A stretch of 64,000 nucleotides of DNA, from NCBI GenBank assembly GCA_017435465.1, contig JAFSEX010000032.1, positions 1 through 64,000 on the forward strand, read 5' to 3'. Within the stretch, counting starts at the first letter, position 1; every line of letters starts with the position of its first letter. Positions 7,070 to 16,764 of the stretch are shown one piece after another. The notes below the pieces were generated by a model. It saw only the letters and a program-made list of their open reading frames with translations. It made no database searches and was not told the origin of the DNA. This DNA is from Bacilli bacterium (GTDB lineage Bacteria; Bacillota_I; Bacilli_A; RF39; UBA660). Made by a program: the position numbers and the translations under genes.

Positions 7070-8584
7070 ATGAAACCAATTGTACTTGCAATACTAGATG
7101 GATTTGGTTACAGGAAAGAAGAATATGGAAATGCAATAAAACAAGCTAATACTGAAAATTTTGATTATTTATGGAATAAGTACCCACATTCATTATTGGA
7201 AGCTAGTGGTGAAGCAGTAGGACTACCTAATGGCCAAATGGGAAATAGTGAAGTGGGACATTTAAATATTGGTGCTGGAAGAATAGTTTATCAACCATTA
7301 GTATTAATAAATAAACATATTGAAGAAGAAACATTTTATGCTAATGCGGAATTTTTGAAAGTTATTAATCATGTTAAAAAAAATAATTCAAAACTTCATT
7401 TAATGGGATTGCTTAGTGATGGCGGAGTTCATTCACACATTAATCATTTATTTGCGTTATTAGAATTATGTAAGAAAAATAATTTAGAAAAAGTATATAT
7501 TCATGTTATTACTGATGGACGTGATACATTACCAAATATTTGTGATAAATATATTATTGAACTTCAACATAAAATTGATGAATTAAATGTTGGAAAAATT
7601 GCTAGTATATCTGGAAGATATTATGCAATGGATAGAGATAATAGGTGGGATAGAATTGAAAAATATTATAATACAATTGTTTATGGAAATGGACATCAAA
7701 ATAGTTCTATCAACAGTTTTGTGGAAAACCAATTTTCAAACGAAATATATGATGAATTTATTGAACCATGTGTTATAGATAAAAATGGATTAATAGATAA
7801 TAATGATGGATTAATATTTTATAACTTTAGAGGAGATAGGGCAAAAGAAATATTAACTACATTAACAAATCCAGGATTCAATTCATTTGATGCAAAAAAA
7901 ATAGAAAATTTAAATGTTGTTACTATGATGCCTGTATCTGAAACTGTTATTTCAAATCCTGCTTTTGAACTGGATAAACTTAAAAATACTTTTGGAGAAT
8001 ATATTGCTAATTTAGGATTATCACAGCTTAGAATTACAGAAACAGAAAAATATAATCATGTTACTTGGTTTTTTGATGGAAATAAAGAAATAGATTATCC
8101 AAAAGAAAAAAAAGTATTAATTCCATCCCCAAAAGTTGCAACCTATGATTTAGCTCCAGAAATGAGCGCAAATGAAATAACAGATACTTTGTTAAAAGAA
8201 TTACATAATGATTATGATTATGTTATTCTAAATTTTGCTAATTGTGATATGGTAGGACATACAGGACTTATGGAAGCAACCATTAAAGCGGTTGAAACTG
8301 TAGATATAAATCTTGGTAAAATATATAATAAGGTAAAAGAACTTGGTGGATTATTAATTGTAGTAGCAGATCATGGTAATGCAGAATATATGATAGATGA
8401 TAATAATGAGCCATTTACTGCACATACAACAAATAAAGTTCCATTCATAGTATGCAAAGAAGGATATGAAGTTTTAGATGGAAAATTAGGTGATATTGCA
8501 CCTTCTATGCTTTCAATAAATAATATTGATGTCCCAGTTGAAATGACTGGAAAAAACATTATAAAAAAATATAATAAACTTTAA
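7070..8584 (+). CDS. gpmI: 2,3-bisphosphoglycerate-independent phosphoglycerate mutase
   Basis: Converts 3- to 2-phosphoglycerate with two manganese ions. D10 in LDGFG and catalytic S60 in GQMGNSEVGHLNIGAGR are present, as are the substrate loop DGRDTLPN and the metal ligands in VADHGNAEYM. 504 residues, the full family length. With pgk and tpiA it completes a glycolytic cluster interrupted here by spo0A and accessory genes. Confidence 0.97.
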   Translation: MKPIVLAILDGFGYRKEEYGNAIKQANTENFDYLWNKYPHSLLEASGEAVGLPNGQMGNSEVGHLNIGAGRIVYQPLVLINKHIEEETFYANAEFLKVINHVKKNNSKLHLMGLLSDGGVHSHINHLFALLELCKKNNLEKVYIHVITDGRDTLPNICDKYIIELQHKIDELNVGKIASISGRYYAMDRDNRWDRIEKYYNTIVYGNGHQNSSINSFVENQFSNEIYDEFIEPCVIDKNGLIDNNDGLIFYNFRGDRAKEILTTLTNPGFNSFDAKKIENLNVVTMMPVSETVISNPAFELDKLKNTFGEYIANLGLSQLRITETEKYNHVTWFFDGNKEIDYPKEKKVLIPSPKVATYDLAPEMSANEITDTLLKELHNDYDYVILNFANCDMVGHTGLMEATIKAVETVDINLGKIYNKVKELGGLLIVVADHGNAEYMIDDNNEPFTAHTTNKVPFIVCKEGYEVLDGKLGDIAPSMLSINNIDVPVEMTGKNIIKKYNKL

Positions 8585-8603
8585 ATTTTAGATTTTAGTA
8601 TAT

Positions 8604-8646
8604 AAGCAATTACAGAAAATGAAAATATCTGTAGTTGCTTTTTTTG
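8604..8646 (+). terminator. Intrinsic terminator after gpmI
   Basis: Thirteen-base stem AAGCAATTACAGA / TCTGTAGTTGCTT with one G-T pair, loop of 11, then a run of T. Confidence 0.9.
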
Positions 8647-8687
8647 TTTTTGAAAATAATTAAATTCAAATAGTTAAAAACCTTCAT

Positions 8688-8723
8688 TTGAGTTATCAAA
8701 ATGGTTATGTTATTTTGGTAACT
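8688..8723 (+). promoter_or_regulatory. Promoter and candidate operator of the BRO-type gene
   Basis: TTGAGT (8688-8693), 17 bases, TATTTT (8711-8716). An inverted repeat, AGTTATCAAAAT (8691-8702) and ATTTTGGTAACT (8712-8723), with one G-T pair, covers the promoter. Its half-site GTTAC-C-AAA resembles the GTTACAAA half-site of the inverted repeat inside the gene. Confidence 0.5.
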
Positions 8724-8740
8724 ATAAGGGAGGCAATTGA

Positions 8741-9580
8741 ATGAAAGAAAATAAAATGCATCTAATAAATAGAATATTTAATAGCGAAACTATTAGAACA
8801 GTATGGGATAAGGAAAATGATAAATATTATATAAGTGTAATTGATATGGTAGGGGTCTTGTCAGAAAGTGAAAATCCTAGAAATTATTGGAAAGTACTTA
8901 AGTATAGATTGAAAAAAGAAGGGAATGAGTCGGTTACAAATTGTAACCAACTGAAATTAAAGTCTTCAGATGGAAAATATTATAGTACTGATGTTATTGA
9001 TGTTGAGGGGATGTTTAGAATAATAGAATCTATTCCATCTAAGAATGCCGAACCAGTAAAGCAATGGCTAGCCAAACTTGGTAGCAAAAGAATAGATGAA
9101 ACTTTTGATCCATCAATTGCAATGCAAAGAGCAATTGATTTATATAGAATTAAGGGTTATGATGAAAAGTGGATTGCTAAAAGAGTTAAAACATTACAAG
9201 AAAGAAAAGAACTTACAGATGTATGATATGATAATGGTGTTACTGAACCTAGGGAGTATGCTATACTAACCAACGAAATATATAAAACTTGGTTTGGTAT
9301 GACTGCTAAGGAATATAAGCAGTTTAAAGGTTTAAGAAAAGAATGTTTAAGAGATAATATGGATAGTATTGAATTAATATTGACTGATTTATCAGAAGAA
9401 GCAACAAAAAGATTAGCAAGTAAACAAAAACCACATGGATTAAAAGAAAATATTGAAGTAGCACGTATTGGTGGAAGTGTTGCTAAAGTTGCTAAAGACA
9501 CATTAGAGGAAAAACTTGGTGAAACGATAATAAGTAAAGATAATAGATTGAATTATAAATATATTGATAATAAATCATAA
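8741..9580 (+). pseudogene. BRO-type antirepressor gene interrupted by an in-frame TGA
   Basis: Two open segments, 8741-9226 and 9299-9580, lie in the same frame and read as one protein if the TGA at 9224-9226 is skipped: ...KELTDV, stop, YDNGVTEPREYAILTNEIYKTW... In relatives this place holds a tryptophan, so TGG to TGA is the simplest explanation. The N-terminal BRO-like domain runs from about residue 15 to 105 (TVWDKENDKYYISVIDMV, then DGKYYSTDVIDVEG); the C-terminal part is the helical domain usual in this phage-antirepressor-like group. Other TGA codons in the window are stops, so recoding is unlikely. The first part alone could still make a 161-residue DNA-binding protein. Confidence 0.75.
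8928..8952 (+). repeat. Inverted repeat inside the BRO-type coding sequence
   Basis: Arms AGTCGGTTACAA and TTGTAACCAACT around a single A, with one mismatched pair; the inner eight pairs are perfect. Centre at codon 67, codon position 2, encoding SVTNCNQL. Confidence 0.85.
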
Positions 9581-9698
9581 AATATCCAAAGTAAAATATT
9601 ATTTTAAGATTTATAATTAATTTTAACTTTTGATAGAAAATAAAATTAATAAGTGCTATAATGTATTTCATGACATATAAAAATAGGAGAGTATGTAT

Positions 9699-11054
9699 AT
9701 GAAAATTATAATTGTTGGTAGTGGTAAAATGGGATCTTACTTATCAAATATTTTGGCAAATGAAAATCATGATATTACAGTAATTGATAAAAATGAAACT
9801 GTAATTAATAAATTAAATAATACCCAAGATATATCAATACTATGTGGTAATGGATTAGTTGCGGCAACTCTAGAAGAAGCTGACATTAAAAATACTGATA
9901 TTTTAATTTCTACAATGAAAAATGATGAAGATAATATTGTTTGTTGTTTACTAGCAAAAAATTTAGGAGTTAAAAATACTATTATGCGTATTAGAAATCC
10001 TGAATATAAAGATAGTATGCATTATATTAAAAATGATTTGGGATTGTCAATGACAATTAATCCTGAATTATTAACTGCAAAAGAGATTGCTAATACATTA
10101 AATTTTCCCTCAGGTATAAAGATAAATTATTTTTTCAAAGGTAAAATTGAAATGTTAGAGTTTAAAATAAAAGAAAACTCTAATATTATAAGATTATCTG
10201 TTAAAGATTTGATTTCAAAGATTAAGAAGAAAATAATTATAGTCGCAGTTGAAAGAAATGATAAAGTATTTGTCCCAAATGGGGAATTTGTGTTTGAATT
10301 AGGTGATAAATTAATTATTACATCTAAGCTGCAAAATATTAATAATTTCTTTAAATTTATGGGGAATGTTACTTTTAAAACAAAAGATGTTATGATCATT
10401 GGTGGAAGTAAAATGTCTTATTATTTAGCATACTTTTTAGAAAACATGGGTATTAATTCAAAAATAATTGAAATGGATAAAAATAAATGTGAAATATTAT
10501 CTGAAAAATTATCTAAAACACTTATAATAAATGGTGATGGTTCAGATAAAAATTTATTATTAGAAGAAGGAATCGAAGAAATGGATGCATTTGTATCAGC
10601 TACCGGAATAGATGAAGAAAATATTATATATTCATTATTTGCAAATTCACTAAACATTCCTAAAGTAATAACTAAAATCAACCATTTAACATTTAATGAT
10701 ATTGTTGAAAGTGTAGGTATTGAAAATGTTCAAACACCACATATAATCGCATCTAACCAGGTTTTAAAATATATTCGAGCTATGGAAAATTCTAGAGGTG
10801 GGAATATGGAATCTTTAGTTAGAATAATGGATGATAAATTAGAGATGATGGAATTTGTTATAAATGATGAATTTAAATATATTAACAAGTGTTTAAAAGA
10901 TATTCATTTCAAAGAAGGTATAATAGTTGTATGCATTAATAGAAAAGGCAATGTTATTTTCCCTACTGGTGAAGATGTTTTAAAAGTTAATGATAATATA
11001 ATTATTTCAACAACAAAATCAAATATTAAAGGATTAAATGATATTTTAAGATAA
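9699..11054 (+). CDS. trkA: Trk potassium uptake regulatory subunit TrkA
   Basis: Peripheral NAD-binding subunit that gates TrkH. It is the duplicated form: RCK-N (GSGKMGSYLSNIL, residues 7-19), RCK-C near 145-215, a second RCK-N (GGSKMSYYLAYFLE, about 230) and a second RCK-C near 370-450. The start was moved to the second ATG because AGGAGA lies eight bases before it and only two before the ATG at 9693; MKIIIVGSGKMG is also the normal family beginning. It sits two bases before trkH. Confidence 0.95.
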   Translation: MKIIIVGSGKMGSYLSNILANENHDITVIDKNETVINKLNNTQDISILCGNGLVAATLEEADIKNTDILISTMKNDEDNIVCCLLAKNLGVKNTIMRIRNPEYKDSMHYIKNDLGLSMTINPELLTAKEIANTLNFPSGIKINYFFKGKIEMLEFKIKENSNIIRLSVKDLISKIKKKIIIVAVERNDKVFVPNGEFVFELGDKLIITSKLQNINNFFKFMGNVTFKTKDVMIIGGSKMSYYLAYFLENMGINSKIIEMDKNKCEILSEKLSKTLIINGDGSDKNLLLEEGIEEMDAFVSATGIDEENIIYSLFANSLNIPKVITKINHLTFNDIVESVGIENVQTPHIIASNQVLKYIRAMENSRGGNMESLVRIMDDKLEMMEFVINDEFKYINKCLKDIHFKEGIIVVCINRKGNVIFPTGEDVLKVNDNIIISTTKSNIKGLNDILR

Positions 11055-11056
11055 TT

Positions 11057-12511
11057 ATGAATTATAGATTTATATTAAAAACGTTAGGTCATTTATTATT
11101 AATAGAAGCTATTTTAATGTTTTTGCCTTTAGGAGTTTCTATATATAAGAATGAAAATATTATTCCTTTTGTTAATACTATAGTAATAATTTTAATCTTT
11201 GGAAGTATATTATCATTAATAAAAATTAAGAACAAATCATATTTTGCTAAAGAAGGATTAATGATTACAACATTATCATGGATATCTTTATCCTTATTTG
11301 GTGCACTTCCATTTTACTTTTCTGGATATTTTCCTACGTATATAGATGCATTTTTTGAAACTGTTTCAGGTTTTACTACAACTGGATCTACAATTTTAAA
11401 AAATATTGAAGTGTTACCATATGGGTTGTTATTTTGGAGAAGTTTTACACATTGGATTGGTGGAATGGGAATATTAGTATTTGCAATTGCAATATTACCT
11501 TTATCTAATGAAAATTCGATGCACATGATTAAAGCTGAAGTCCCTGGTCCATTTACAAGTAAGTTGGTGCCTAAATTAAAAGATACAGCAAAATGGTTAT
11601 ATGGAATATATCTTTTGTTGACAATTTTAGAAATATTATTACTTCTTCTTGGTGGTATGCCTTTATTTGATAGTATTGTAACTTCTTTTGCTACCGCTGG
11701 AACTGGTGGGTTTGCAATTAAAAATAGTAGTATAGCTTTTTATAATAGTACATACATTGATTATGTTATATCAATATTTATGATTTTATTTGGAATAAAC
11801 TTTAATATATTTTTCTTGATTATTATGAAGAAATTTAAACAAGCTATTTCAAATGAAGAAATGAAAGCATATTTTGGTATTATTATTACTTCAACAATAC
11901 TAATAACATTAAATATATTATCAATATGTAATAATATTTTTGAAGCATTTAGATTATCATTCTTTCAAGTTTCATCAATTATAACAACAACTGGTTTTGC
12001 AACCACAAACTTCGATTTATGGCCACAATTTTCAAAAATTATTTTATTATTTCTAATGTTTTGTGGTGCTTGTGGTGGTTCTACTGGTGGTGGTATAAAA
12101 GTATCAAGAATTGTAATTGCACTAAAAAAAGTAATTAAAGATTTTATAACTGTTATACACCCAAATACTATTAAAGCGGTTAGGTTAGATAAAAAAGTTG
12201 TTAATGAAAAAACTATAAATGATGTTGGATATTATTTGGTGTTGTATTTTTTAATAATCATTTTTGCTACATTAATAGTATCTTTAGATAATTTTGATTT
12301 TGAAACAACACTTACTAGTGTAATTACGTGTATTAGCAATGTTGGTCCTGGTTTTTCAATAGTTGGACCAATTGGTAATTTTGCAGATTTTTCTGGATTA
12401 TCAAAATTAGTATTATCAATAGTTATGCTTTTTGGTAGATTAGAATTGTATCCAATGTTACTTTTGTTTTATCCACTCACATATATAAAAAATAAAAGAA
12501 AACAAGTATAA
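11057..12511 (+). CDS. trkH: Trk potassium channel subunit TrkH
   Basis: Integral membrane pore of the Trk system. Four selectivity-filter-like loops are visible: SGFTTTGSTIL, FATAGTGGFAIKN, ITTTGFATTNF and CISNVGPGFS, plus GACGGSTGGGIKVSR before the last repeat. 484 residues with about ten hydrophobic segments. Co-transcribed with trkA. Confidence 0.96.
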   Translation: MNYRFILKTLGHLLLIEAILMFLPLGVSIYKNENIIPFVNTIVIILIFGSILSLIKIKNKSYFAKEGLMITTLSWISLSLFGALPFYFSGYFPTYIDAFFETVSGFTTTGSTILKNIEVLPYGLLFWRSFTHWIGGMGILVFAIAILPLSNENSMHMIKAEVPGPFTSKLVPKLKDTAKWLYGIYLLLTILEILLLLLGGMPLFDSIVTSFATAGTGGFAIKNSSIAFYNSTYIDYVISIFMILFGINFNIFFLIIMKKFKQAISNEEMKAYFGIIITSTILITLNILSICNNIFEAFRLSFFQVSSIITTTGFATTNFDLWPQFSKIILLFLMFCGACGGSTGGGIKVSRIVIALKKVIKDFITVIHPNTIKAVRLDKKVVNEKTINDVGYYLVLYFLIIIFATLIVSLDNFDFETTLTSVITCISNVGPGFSIVGPIGNFADFSGLSKLVLSIVMLFGRLELYPMLLLFYPLTYIKNKRKQV

Positions 12512-12558
12512 AAGATTTTGAAAAAATTACTAAATGGTAAATTGTGGAAATTAAAGTA

Positions 12559-12588
12559 TTGACTCGGGGGAATATTGTATACTTATAT
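12559..12588 (+). promoter_or_regulatory. Possible promoter of the 98-residue membrane protein gene
   Basis: TTGACT, 18 bases, TTATAT. The rest of the trkH to 12641 gap shows nothing else clear. Confidence 0.35.
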
Positions 12589-12640
12589 TGATAATTTTGT
12601 AAAAATATTTTTATACAATTTTAGAAGGGAGTAATTTATA

Positions 12641-12937
12641 ATGATTAAAGAAGCAAAAACATTAAAAAATGATGCAATATTTTTCTTGGTATTAATATTA
12701 ATCATAATTTTCTTGTCAATATTAGGAGGGAATTCAATTTTAAATGCATTACTAATTGCACTATTTAATGGAATTTTTTCTGTTGCAATATATATTGGTG
12801 CTAATAATCAACAAAAATATGCTGGTATTTGTGGAGTAGTATATGGATTTTTACTTATATTAACATTGAGTCTTGAAACTATTCTTGGAATATTTTTAAT
12901 TATTCACAGTATTAAGTATTTAAAGGTTATAAAATAA
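12641..12937 (+). CDS. Small membrane protein, unknown
   Basis: 98 residues, almost wholly hydrophobic after a 12-residue charged start, with three or four helices (IFFLVLILIIIFLSILGG, ILNALLIALFNGIFSVAIYIG, GVVYGFLLILTLSLETILGIFLIIHSI). Good RBS (AGAAGGGAG) and its own terminator, so it is a monocistronic unit between trkH and the ribosomal cluster. No family recognised. Confidence 0.7.
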   Translation: MIKEAKTLKNDAIFFLVLILIIIFLSILGGNSILNALLIALFNGIFSVAIYIGANNQQKYAGICGVVYGFLLILTLSLETILGIFLIIHSIKYLKVIK

Positions 12938-12942
12938 TTTGT

Positions 12943-12979
12943 AAAAGAACATGTAAATTGTAAAAACACGTTCTTTTTT
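12943..12979 (+). terminator. Intrinsic terminator before the S10 operon
   Basis: Eleven-base stem AAAAGAACATG / CACGTTCTTTT with one G-T pair, then T residues. Confidence 0.8.
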
Positions 12980-13026
12980 CTTTACACATCAATCAAAAAA
13001 TTTCTTAAAAAACTTCATAAAAAACC

Positions 13027-13056
13027 TTGATTTTCATATAATTTCTATGGTAAAAT
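13027..13056 (+). promoter_or_regulatory. Promoter of the S10 ribosomal operon
   Basis: TTGATT, 18 bases, TAAAAT, about 135 bases before rpsJ. Confidence 0.6.
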
Positions 13057-13061
13057 GTTAA

Positions 13062-13190
13062 ATGTTTGACGGCGTAGATGTGCAAGGTTGCTGACACACC
13101 AGGTTAAGTTGTTAATAATTTAAATGGCAAAGTCAGGTTATTTGCTCGGAGCTAGTCTATACAGCGATATAGGCGAGGGGAGGAAAAATT
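13062..13190 (+). promoter_or_regulatory. Structured 5' leader of the S10 operon
   Basis: A GC-richer stretch unlike the surrounding gaps. It contains GCAAGGTTGCTGACACACC and GCTCGGAGCTAGTCTATA, blocks recalled as typical of leaders before rpsJ in Bacilli, and a small hairpin CTATA-cagcga-TATAG just before the RBS. Such leaders are thought to control S10 operon expression; L4 feedback is a possibility by analogy with other bacteria, not shown here. Confidence 0.6.
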
Positions 13191-13499
13191 ATGTCAAATA
13201 CGAAAGTTCGTATCAGATTAAAAGCGTATGATCACAGAATTTTAGATCAAGCTGCTATAAAAATTGTTGAAACTGTAAAAAGAACTGGCGGAGAAGTTAG
13301 TGGTCCAGTACCATTACCAACAGAAATCCAAAAGTACACAATTTTAAGAGCTGTTCATAAATATAAAGATTCACGTGAACAATTTGAAATGCGTACTCAC
13401 AAAAGATTAATTGATATCAATAATCCTAGTAAAGAAACAATTGAGGCATTAACTCACGTTGATTTACCTAGTGGTGTTGAGATACAAATCAAATTATAA
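13191..13499 (+). CDS. rpsJ: 30S ribosomal protein S10
   Basis: 102 residues. First gene of the operon. [13 protein letters not shown] at the start, [16 protein letters not shown] and the C-terminal [11 protein letters not shown] are diagnostic. Also a NusB partner in antitermination. GAGGGGAGG precedes the ATG. Confidence 0.98.
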   Translation: MSNTKVRIRLKAYDHRILDQAAIKIVETVKRTGGEVSGPVPLPTEIQKYTILRAVHKYKDSREQFEMRTHKRLIDINNPSKETIEALTHVDLPSGVEIQIKL

Positions 13500-13523
13500 G
13501 AAATAATATAGGAGGAAAAAGGT

Positions 13524-14291
13524 ATGAAAAAAGGAATCTTAGGTCGTAAGATTGGTATGACTCAAGTTTTTGATACTAATGGTAAGTTAATTCCTGTAAC
13601 TGTTGTTGAAGTTGGTACAAACGTAGTAACTCAAATTAAAACAATGGAAAATGATGGTTATGAAGCAATTCAACTTGGATTTGGTGAAAAAAGAGAAAAA
13701 CTTTCTAATAAACCAGAAATGGGTCATGCTAAAAAAGCAAACACAACACCTAAGCGCTTCTTAAAAGAAATCAGAGGTGTTGATATCAACAATTACCAAT
13801 TGGGAACTGAATTACATGCAGATGTATTCGAAGTTGGAGAAGTTGTTGATGTAACTGGAACTAGTAAAGGTAAAGGGTTCCAAGGCGTTATCAAACGTCA
13901 TAATCAAAGTCGTGGGCCAATGAGTCACGGTTCACATTACCACAGAGGTCCTGGTTCAATGGGAACAATGAGACCAATGCGTGTTTTCAAGGGTAAAAAA
14001 TTACCGGGTCACATGGGTGATGAAACAATTACTATCCAAAACTTAGTAATCGTTGCTGTAGATATGGAAAATGGTTGTCTATTAATTAAAGGTAATGTTC
14101 CTGGTCCTAAAAAATCTTTCGTTGTTATTAGAACTGCTGTTAAAAATCCAGTTAAAAGAGAAATGGGTGAATTAATTACTTATGTAACTGAAGAAGAAGT
14201 GACTGAAACAGTTAACGAAGTAGTTGAAACAGAAGAAGTGACAACTGAAGAAACAAATGAATCATCACAAGAAGAACAAACTCAAGAATAA
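13524..14291 (+). CDS. rplC: 50S ribosomal protein L3 with an acidic C-terminal extension
   Basis: Core L3 fold in residues 1-215: [15 protein letters not shown] at the start, [30 protein letters not shown] loop reaching the peptidyl-transferase centre. The last 40 residues are a Glu/Thr-rich, low-complexity tail ([21 protein letters not shown]...) absent from standard 205-215-residue L3. The tail follows without a break in frame and with normal codon use, so it is a true extension. Confidence 0.97.
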   Translation: MKKGILGRKIGMTQVFDTNGKLIPVTVVEVGTNVVTQIKTMENDGYEAIQLGFGEKREKLSNKPEMGHAKKANTTPKRFLKEIRGVDINNYQLGTELHADVFEVGEVVDVTGTSKGKGFQGVIKRHNQSRGPMSHGSHYHRGPGSMGTMRPMRVFKGKKLPGHMGDETITIQNLVIVAVDMENGCLLIKGNVPGPKKSFVVIRTAVKNPVKREMGELITYVTEEEVTETVNEVVETEEVTTEETNESSQEEQTQE

Positions 14292-14341
14292 TAATTTAAC
14301 TAAAAATAAAAATTTATTTGTGATGAAAGGAGGAATTTGAA

Positions 14342-14968
14342 ATGGCTAAACAAGCTCTTTTAAATATTAAAGGTGAAAAACTAAAGGACATTAATTTAAA
14401 TGACAATATTTGGAATATAGAACCAAACGATGCAGTATTACATAATCATTTAATACTTTCATTAGCATCATTAAGACAAGGAACTGCTAAAACTAAAACT
14501 CGTTCAGAAGTTAGTGGTGGTGGTAGAAAACCATGGAAACAAAAAGGTACAGGACGTGCTAGACAAGGTAGTATTCGTGCTACTCAATGGAGAGGTGGAG
14601 GAATCGTATTCGGACCAACTCCAAGAGACTATAAAAAGAAAATGAATAAAAAGGAAAGAAGATTAGCGCTATTATCTGCACTATCTTACAAATTCAAAGG
14701 TGAAGAATTAGTTGTAGTTGATAATATCAATTTAGAAACTCCAAAAACTAAAGAATTCATTGAATTATTAAATAATTTAAAATTAGATAACAAAAAAGTA
14801 TTATTTGTTACTTCAGAATTAAATGATAACATTATCTTAGCTTCAAGAAACTTGGAACAAATCTTAGTTTTAGCTGATGATGAAATTAATACATTAGACA
14901 TCGTAAATGCTGATTACATGGTAGTTACTGAAGATGCAATTAATAAAATTGAGGAGGTGCTTATCTAA
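14342..14968 (+). CDS. rplD: 50S ribosomal protein L4
   Basis: 208 residues. The extended loop [26 protein letters not shown] that lines the exit tunnel is intact, followed by [13 protein letters not shown]. In other bacteria L4 is also the feedback regulator of its operon. The stop overlaps the rplW start. Confidence 0.98.
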   Translation: MAKQALLNIKGEKLKDINLNDNIWNIEPNDAVLHNHLILSLASLRQGTAKTKTRSEVSGGGRKPWKQKGTGRARQGSIRATQWRGGGIVFGPTPRDYKKKMNKKERRLALLSALSYKFKGEELVVVDNINLETPKTKEFIELLNNLKLDNKKVLFVTSELNDNIILASRNLEQILVLADDEINTLDIVNADYMVVTEDAINKIEEVLI

Positions 14969-15252
14969 TGATGAATCATTATAGAGATATCATTAAAGCT
15001 CCTATCATAACTGAAAAAACATCTGCAATCGCAGAAGATGGAAGAAGTTATGTATTTAAAGTTGATACAAAAGCAAACAAAACTGAAATCAAACAAGCTA
15101 TTGAAAAAATATTCAATGTAAAAGTTGAAAGTGTTCATACAATCAATGTTAAACCAAAGAAAAAAAGAGTTGGTAGATACACTGGTATGACAAGTAAATA
15201 CAAAAAAGCAATTGTTAAGTTAGCAGAAGGTAGTTCAATCGACCTTAACTAA
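14968..15252 (+). CDS. rplW: 50S ribosomal protein L23
   Basis: 94 residues; [12 protein letters not shown] near the start and [20 protein letters not shown] are typical. Sits at the tunnel exit and contacts trigger factor and SRP. Starts ATGATG, and either ATG could be used; GAGGTG precedes them within rplD. Confidence 0.97.
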   Translation: MMNHYRDIIKAPIITEKTSAIAEDGRSYVFKVDTKANKTEIKQAIEKIFNVKVESVHTINVKPKKKRVGRYTGMTSKYKKAIVKLAEGSSIDLN

Positions 15253-15270
15253 CAGACAAGGAGGATATTT

Positions 15271-16104
15271 ATGCCAATAAGAAAATTAAAACCTAATACA
15301 AATGGTACTAGAGAAATGTCTAGATTAGTAAATGATGAAATTACATGCTCTACTCCAGAAAAAAGTTTACTAGTATCATTAAGCAAAAATGGTGGTCGTA
15401 ATAACCAAGGTAGAATAAGCGTTCGTCATCATGGTGGTGGAGCTAAAAGAAAATACAGATTAATCGATTTCAAAAGAAATAAATTTGATATCGAAGGTAC
15501 TGTAGCTACTATTGAATACGATCCAAATAGAACAGCTAACATTGCTTTAATTAATTATAAAGATGGAGAAAAAAGATACATACTTGCTCCTAAAGGTTTA
15601 AAAGTAGGAGACAAAATAATGAGTGGAGAAAAAGCTGATATTAAAGTTGGTAATGCTCTTCCACTTATGAACATTCCAGTTGGTACTGTAGTACACAACA
15701 TCGAAATGAAACCTGGTAAAGGTGGACAAATTGCAAGAAGTGCTGGAAACAGCGCACAAATCTTAGGACGTGAAGGAAAATACGTAATGTTAAGATTAAA
15801 CAGTGGTGAAACTAGATTGATTCTAGGAACTTGTATGGCAACAATTGGTGAAATTGGAAATGCTGACCACGAATTAGTTAACATTGGTAAAGCAGGTCGT
15901 AAACGTCATATGGGAGTTAGACCTACCGCACGTGGTTCTGTTATGAACCCTAATGACCATCCACATGGTGGTGGGGAAGGTAGAGCACCTATTGGTAGAA
16001 AAGGGCCACTTACTCCTTGGGGTAAACCAGCTCTTGGATACAAAACTCGTAAAAATAAAAAGGCTTCTGACAAATTTATTGTTAATCGTCGTAAAAAGAA
16101 ATAA
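15271..16104 (+). CDS. rplB: 50S ribosomal protein L2
   Basis: 277 residues, full length. [11 protein letters not shown] near residue 55 and the C-terminal [24 protein letters not shown], which includes the conserved histidine near the peptidyl-transferase centre, are intact. Confidence 0.98.
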   Translation: MPIRKLKPNTNGTREMSRLVNDEITCSTPEKSLLVSLSKNGGRNNQGRISVRHHGGGAKRKYRLIDFKRNKFDIEGTVATIEYDPNRTANIALINYKDGEKRYILAPKGLKVGDKIMSGEKADIKVGNALPLMNIPVGTVVHNIEMKPGKGGQIARSAGNSAQILGREGKYVMLRLNSGETRLILGTCMATIGEIGNADHELVNIGKAGRKRHMGVRPTARGSVMNPNDHPHGGGEGRAPIGRKGPLTPWGKPALGYKTRKNKKASDKFIVNRRKKK

Positions 16105-16120
16105 GAAAGGATGAAATAAG

Positions 16121-16393
16121 ATGGCAAGAAGTTTAAAAAAAGGACCTTATGTGTTCCAAAAATTACTTAAAAGAGTTCGTGAATTAAACGAAACTGGTAA
16201 AAAACAAGTTTTAAAAACATGGTCACGCCGTTCAACAATTTATCCTGAATTTATTGGTCACACATTTGCGGTACACAACGGAAAAGAATTTATCCCAGTA
16301 TATGTTACTGAAGATATGGTTGGTCATAAATTAGGTGAATTCTCTCCAACTCGTAAATTTGGTGGTCACGGTGATGACAAGAAAAAGAAATAG
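16121..16393 (+). CDS. rpsS: 30S ribosomal protein S19
   Basis: 90 residues; [10 protein letters not shown] start, [42 protein letters not shown] core. Forms the head of the small subunit with S13. Confidence 0.98.
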   Translation: MARSLKKGPYVFQKLLKRVRELNETGKKQVLKTWSRRSTIYPEFIGHTFAVHNGKEFIPVYVTEDMVGHKLGEFSPTRKFGGHGDDKKKK

Positions 16394-16412
16394 CCAAAAG
16401 GAGGGTGCTTAA

Positions 16413-16751
16413 ATGAAAGCAAAAGCAACTGCAAACACAGTTTTAACTGCTCCTATTAAATCTCGTTTAGTTATCGATTTAATTCGTAACAAAAGCGTTA
16501 GTGAAGCAGCAAACTTATTAAATAACATGAACAAAAAATCTGCTAGATTAATAAATAAAGTATTAACTTCAGCAGTAGCAAATGCAGAAAATAATTTAGG
16601 TCTTGAAAAAGATAAATTATATGTATTAGAAGCTTATATAAATGAAGGACCAGTTTTAAAAAGAATTAGATTTGGTTCAAGAAGTCATATTGATAGACAT
16701 GATAAAAGAACAAGTCACATAACTGTAGTCGTAGGTTATAAAACAAAATAA
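16413..16751 (+). CDS. rplV: 50S ribosomal protein L22
   Basis: 112 residues. [19 protein letters not shown] at the start and the tunnel hairpin around [29 protein letters not shown]. Confidence 0.97.
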   Translation: MKAKATANTVLTAPIKSRLVIDLIRNKSVSEAANLLNNMNKKSARLINKVLTSAVANAENNLGLEKDKLYVLEAYINEGPVLKRIRFGSRSHIDRHDKRTSHITVVVGYKTK

Positions 16752-16764
16752 AGGAGGTATACTG

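Noticed and set aside
9224-9226. Use of TGA as tryptophan (Mycoplasma code)
   Set aside because: Tryptophan codons elsewhere are TGG, and many genes end in TGA at tight overlaps (2483, 24843, 46532, 62082). A single nonsense change is simpler.
15555-16127. Long opposite-strand frames over rplB, rpsS and other ribosomal genes
   Set aside because: They are shadows of codon-biased genes, with no RBS and no recognisable protein.
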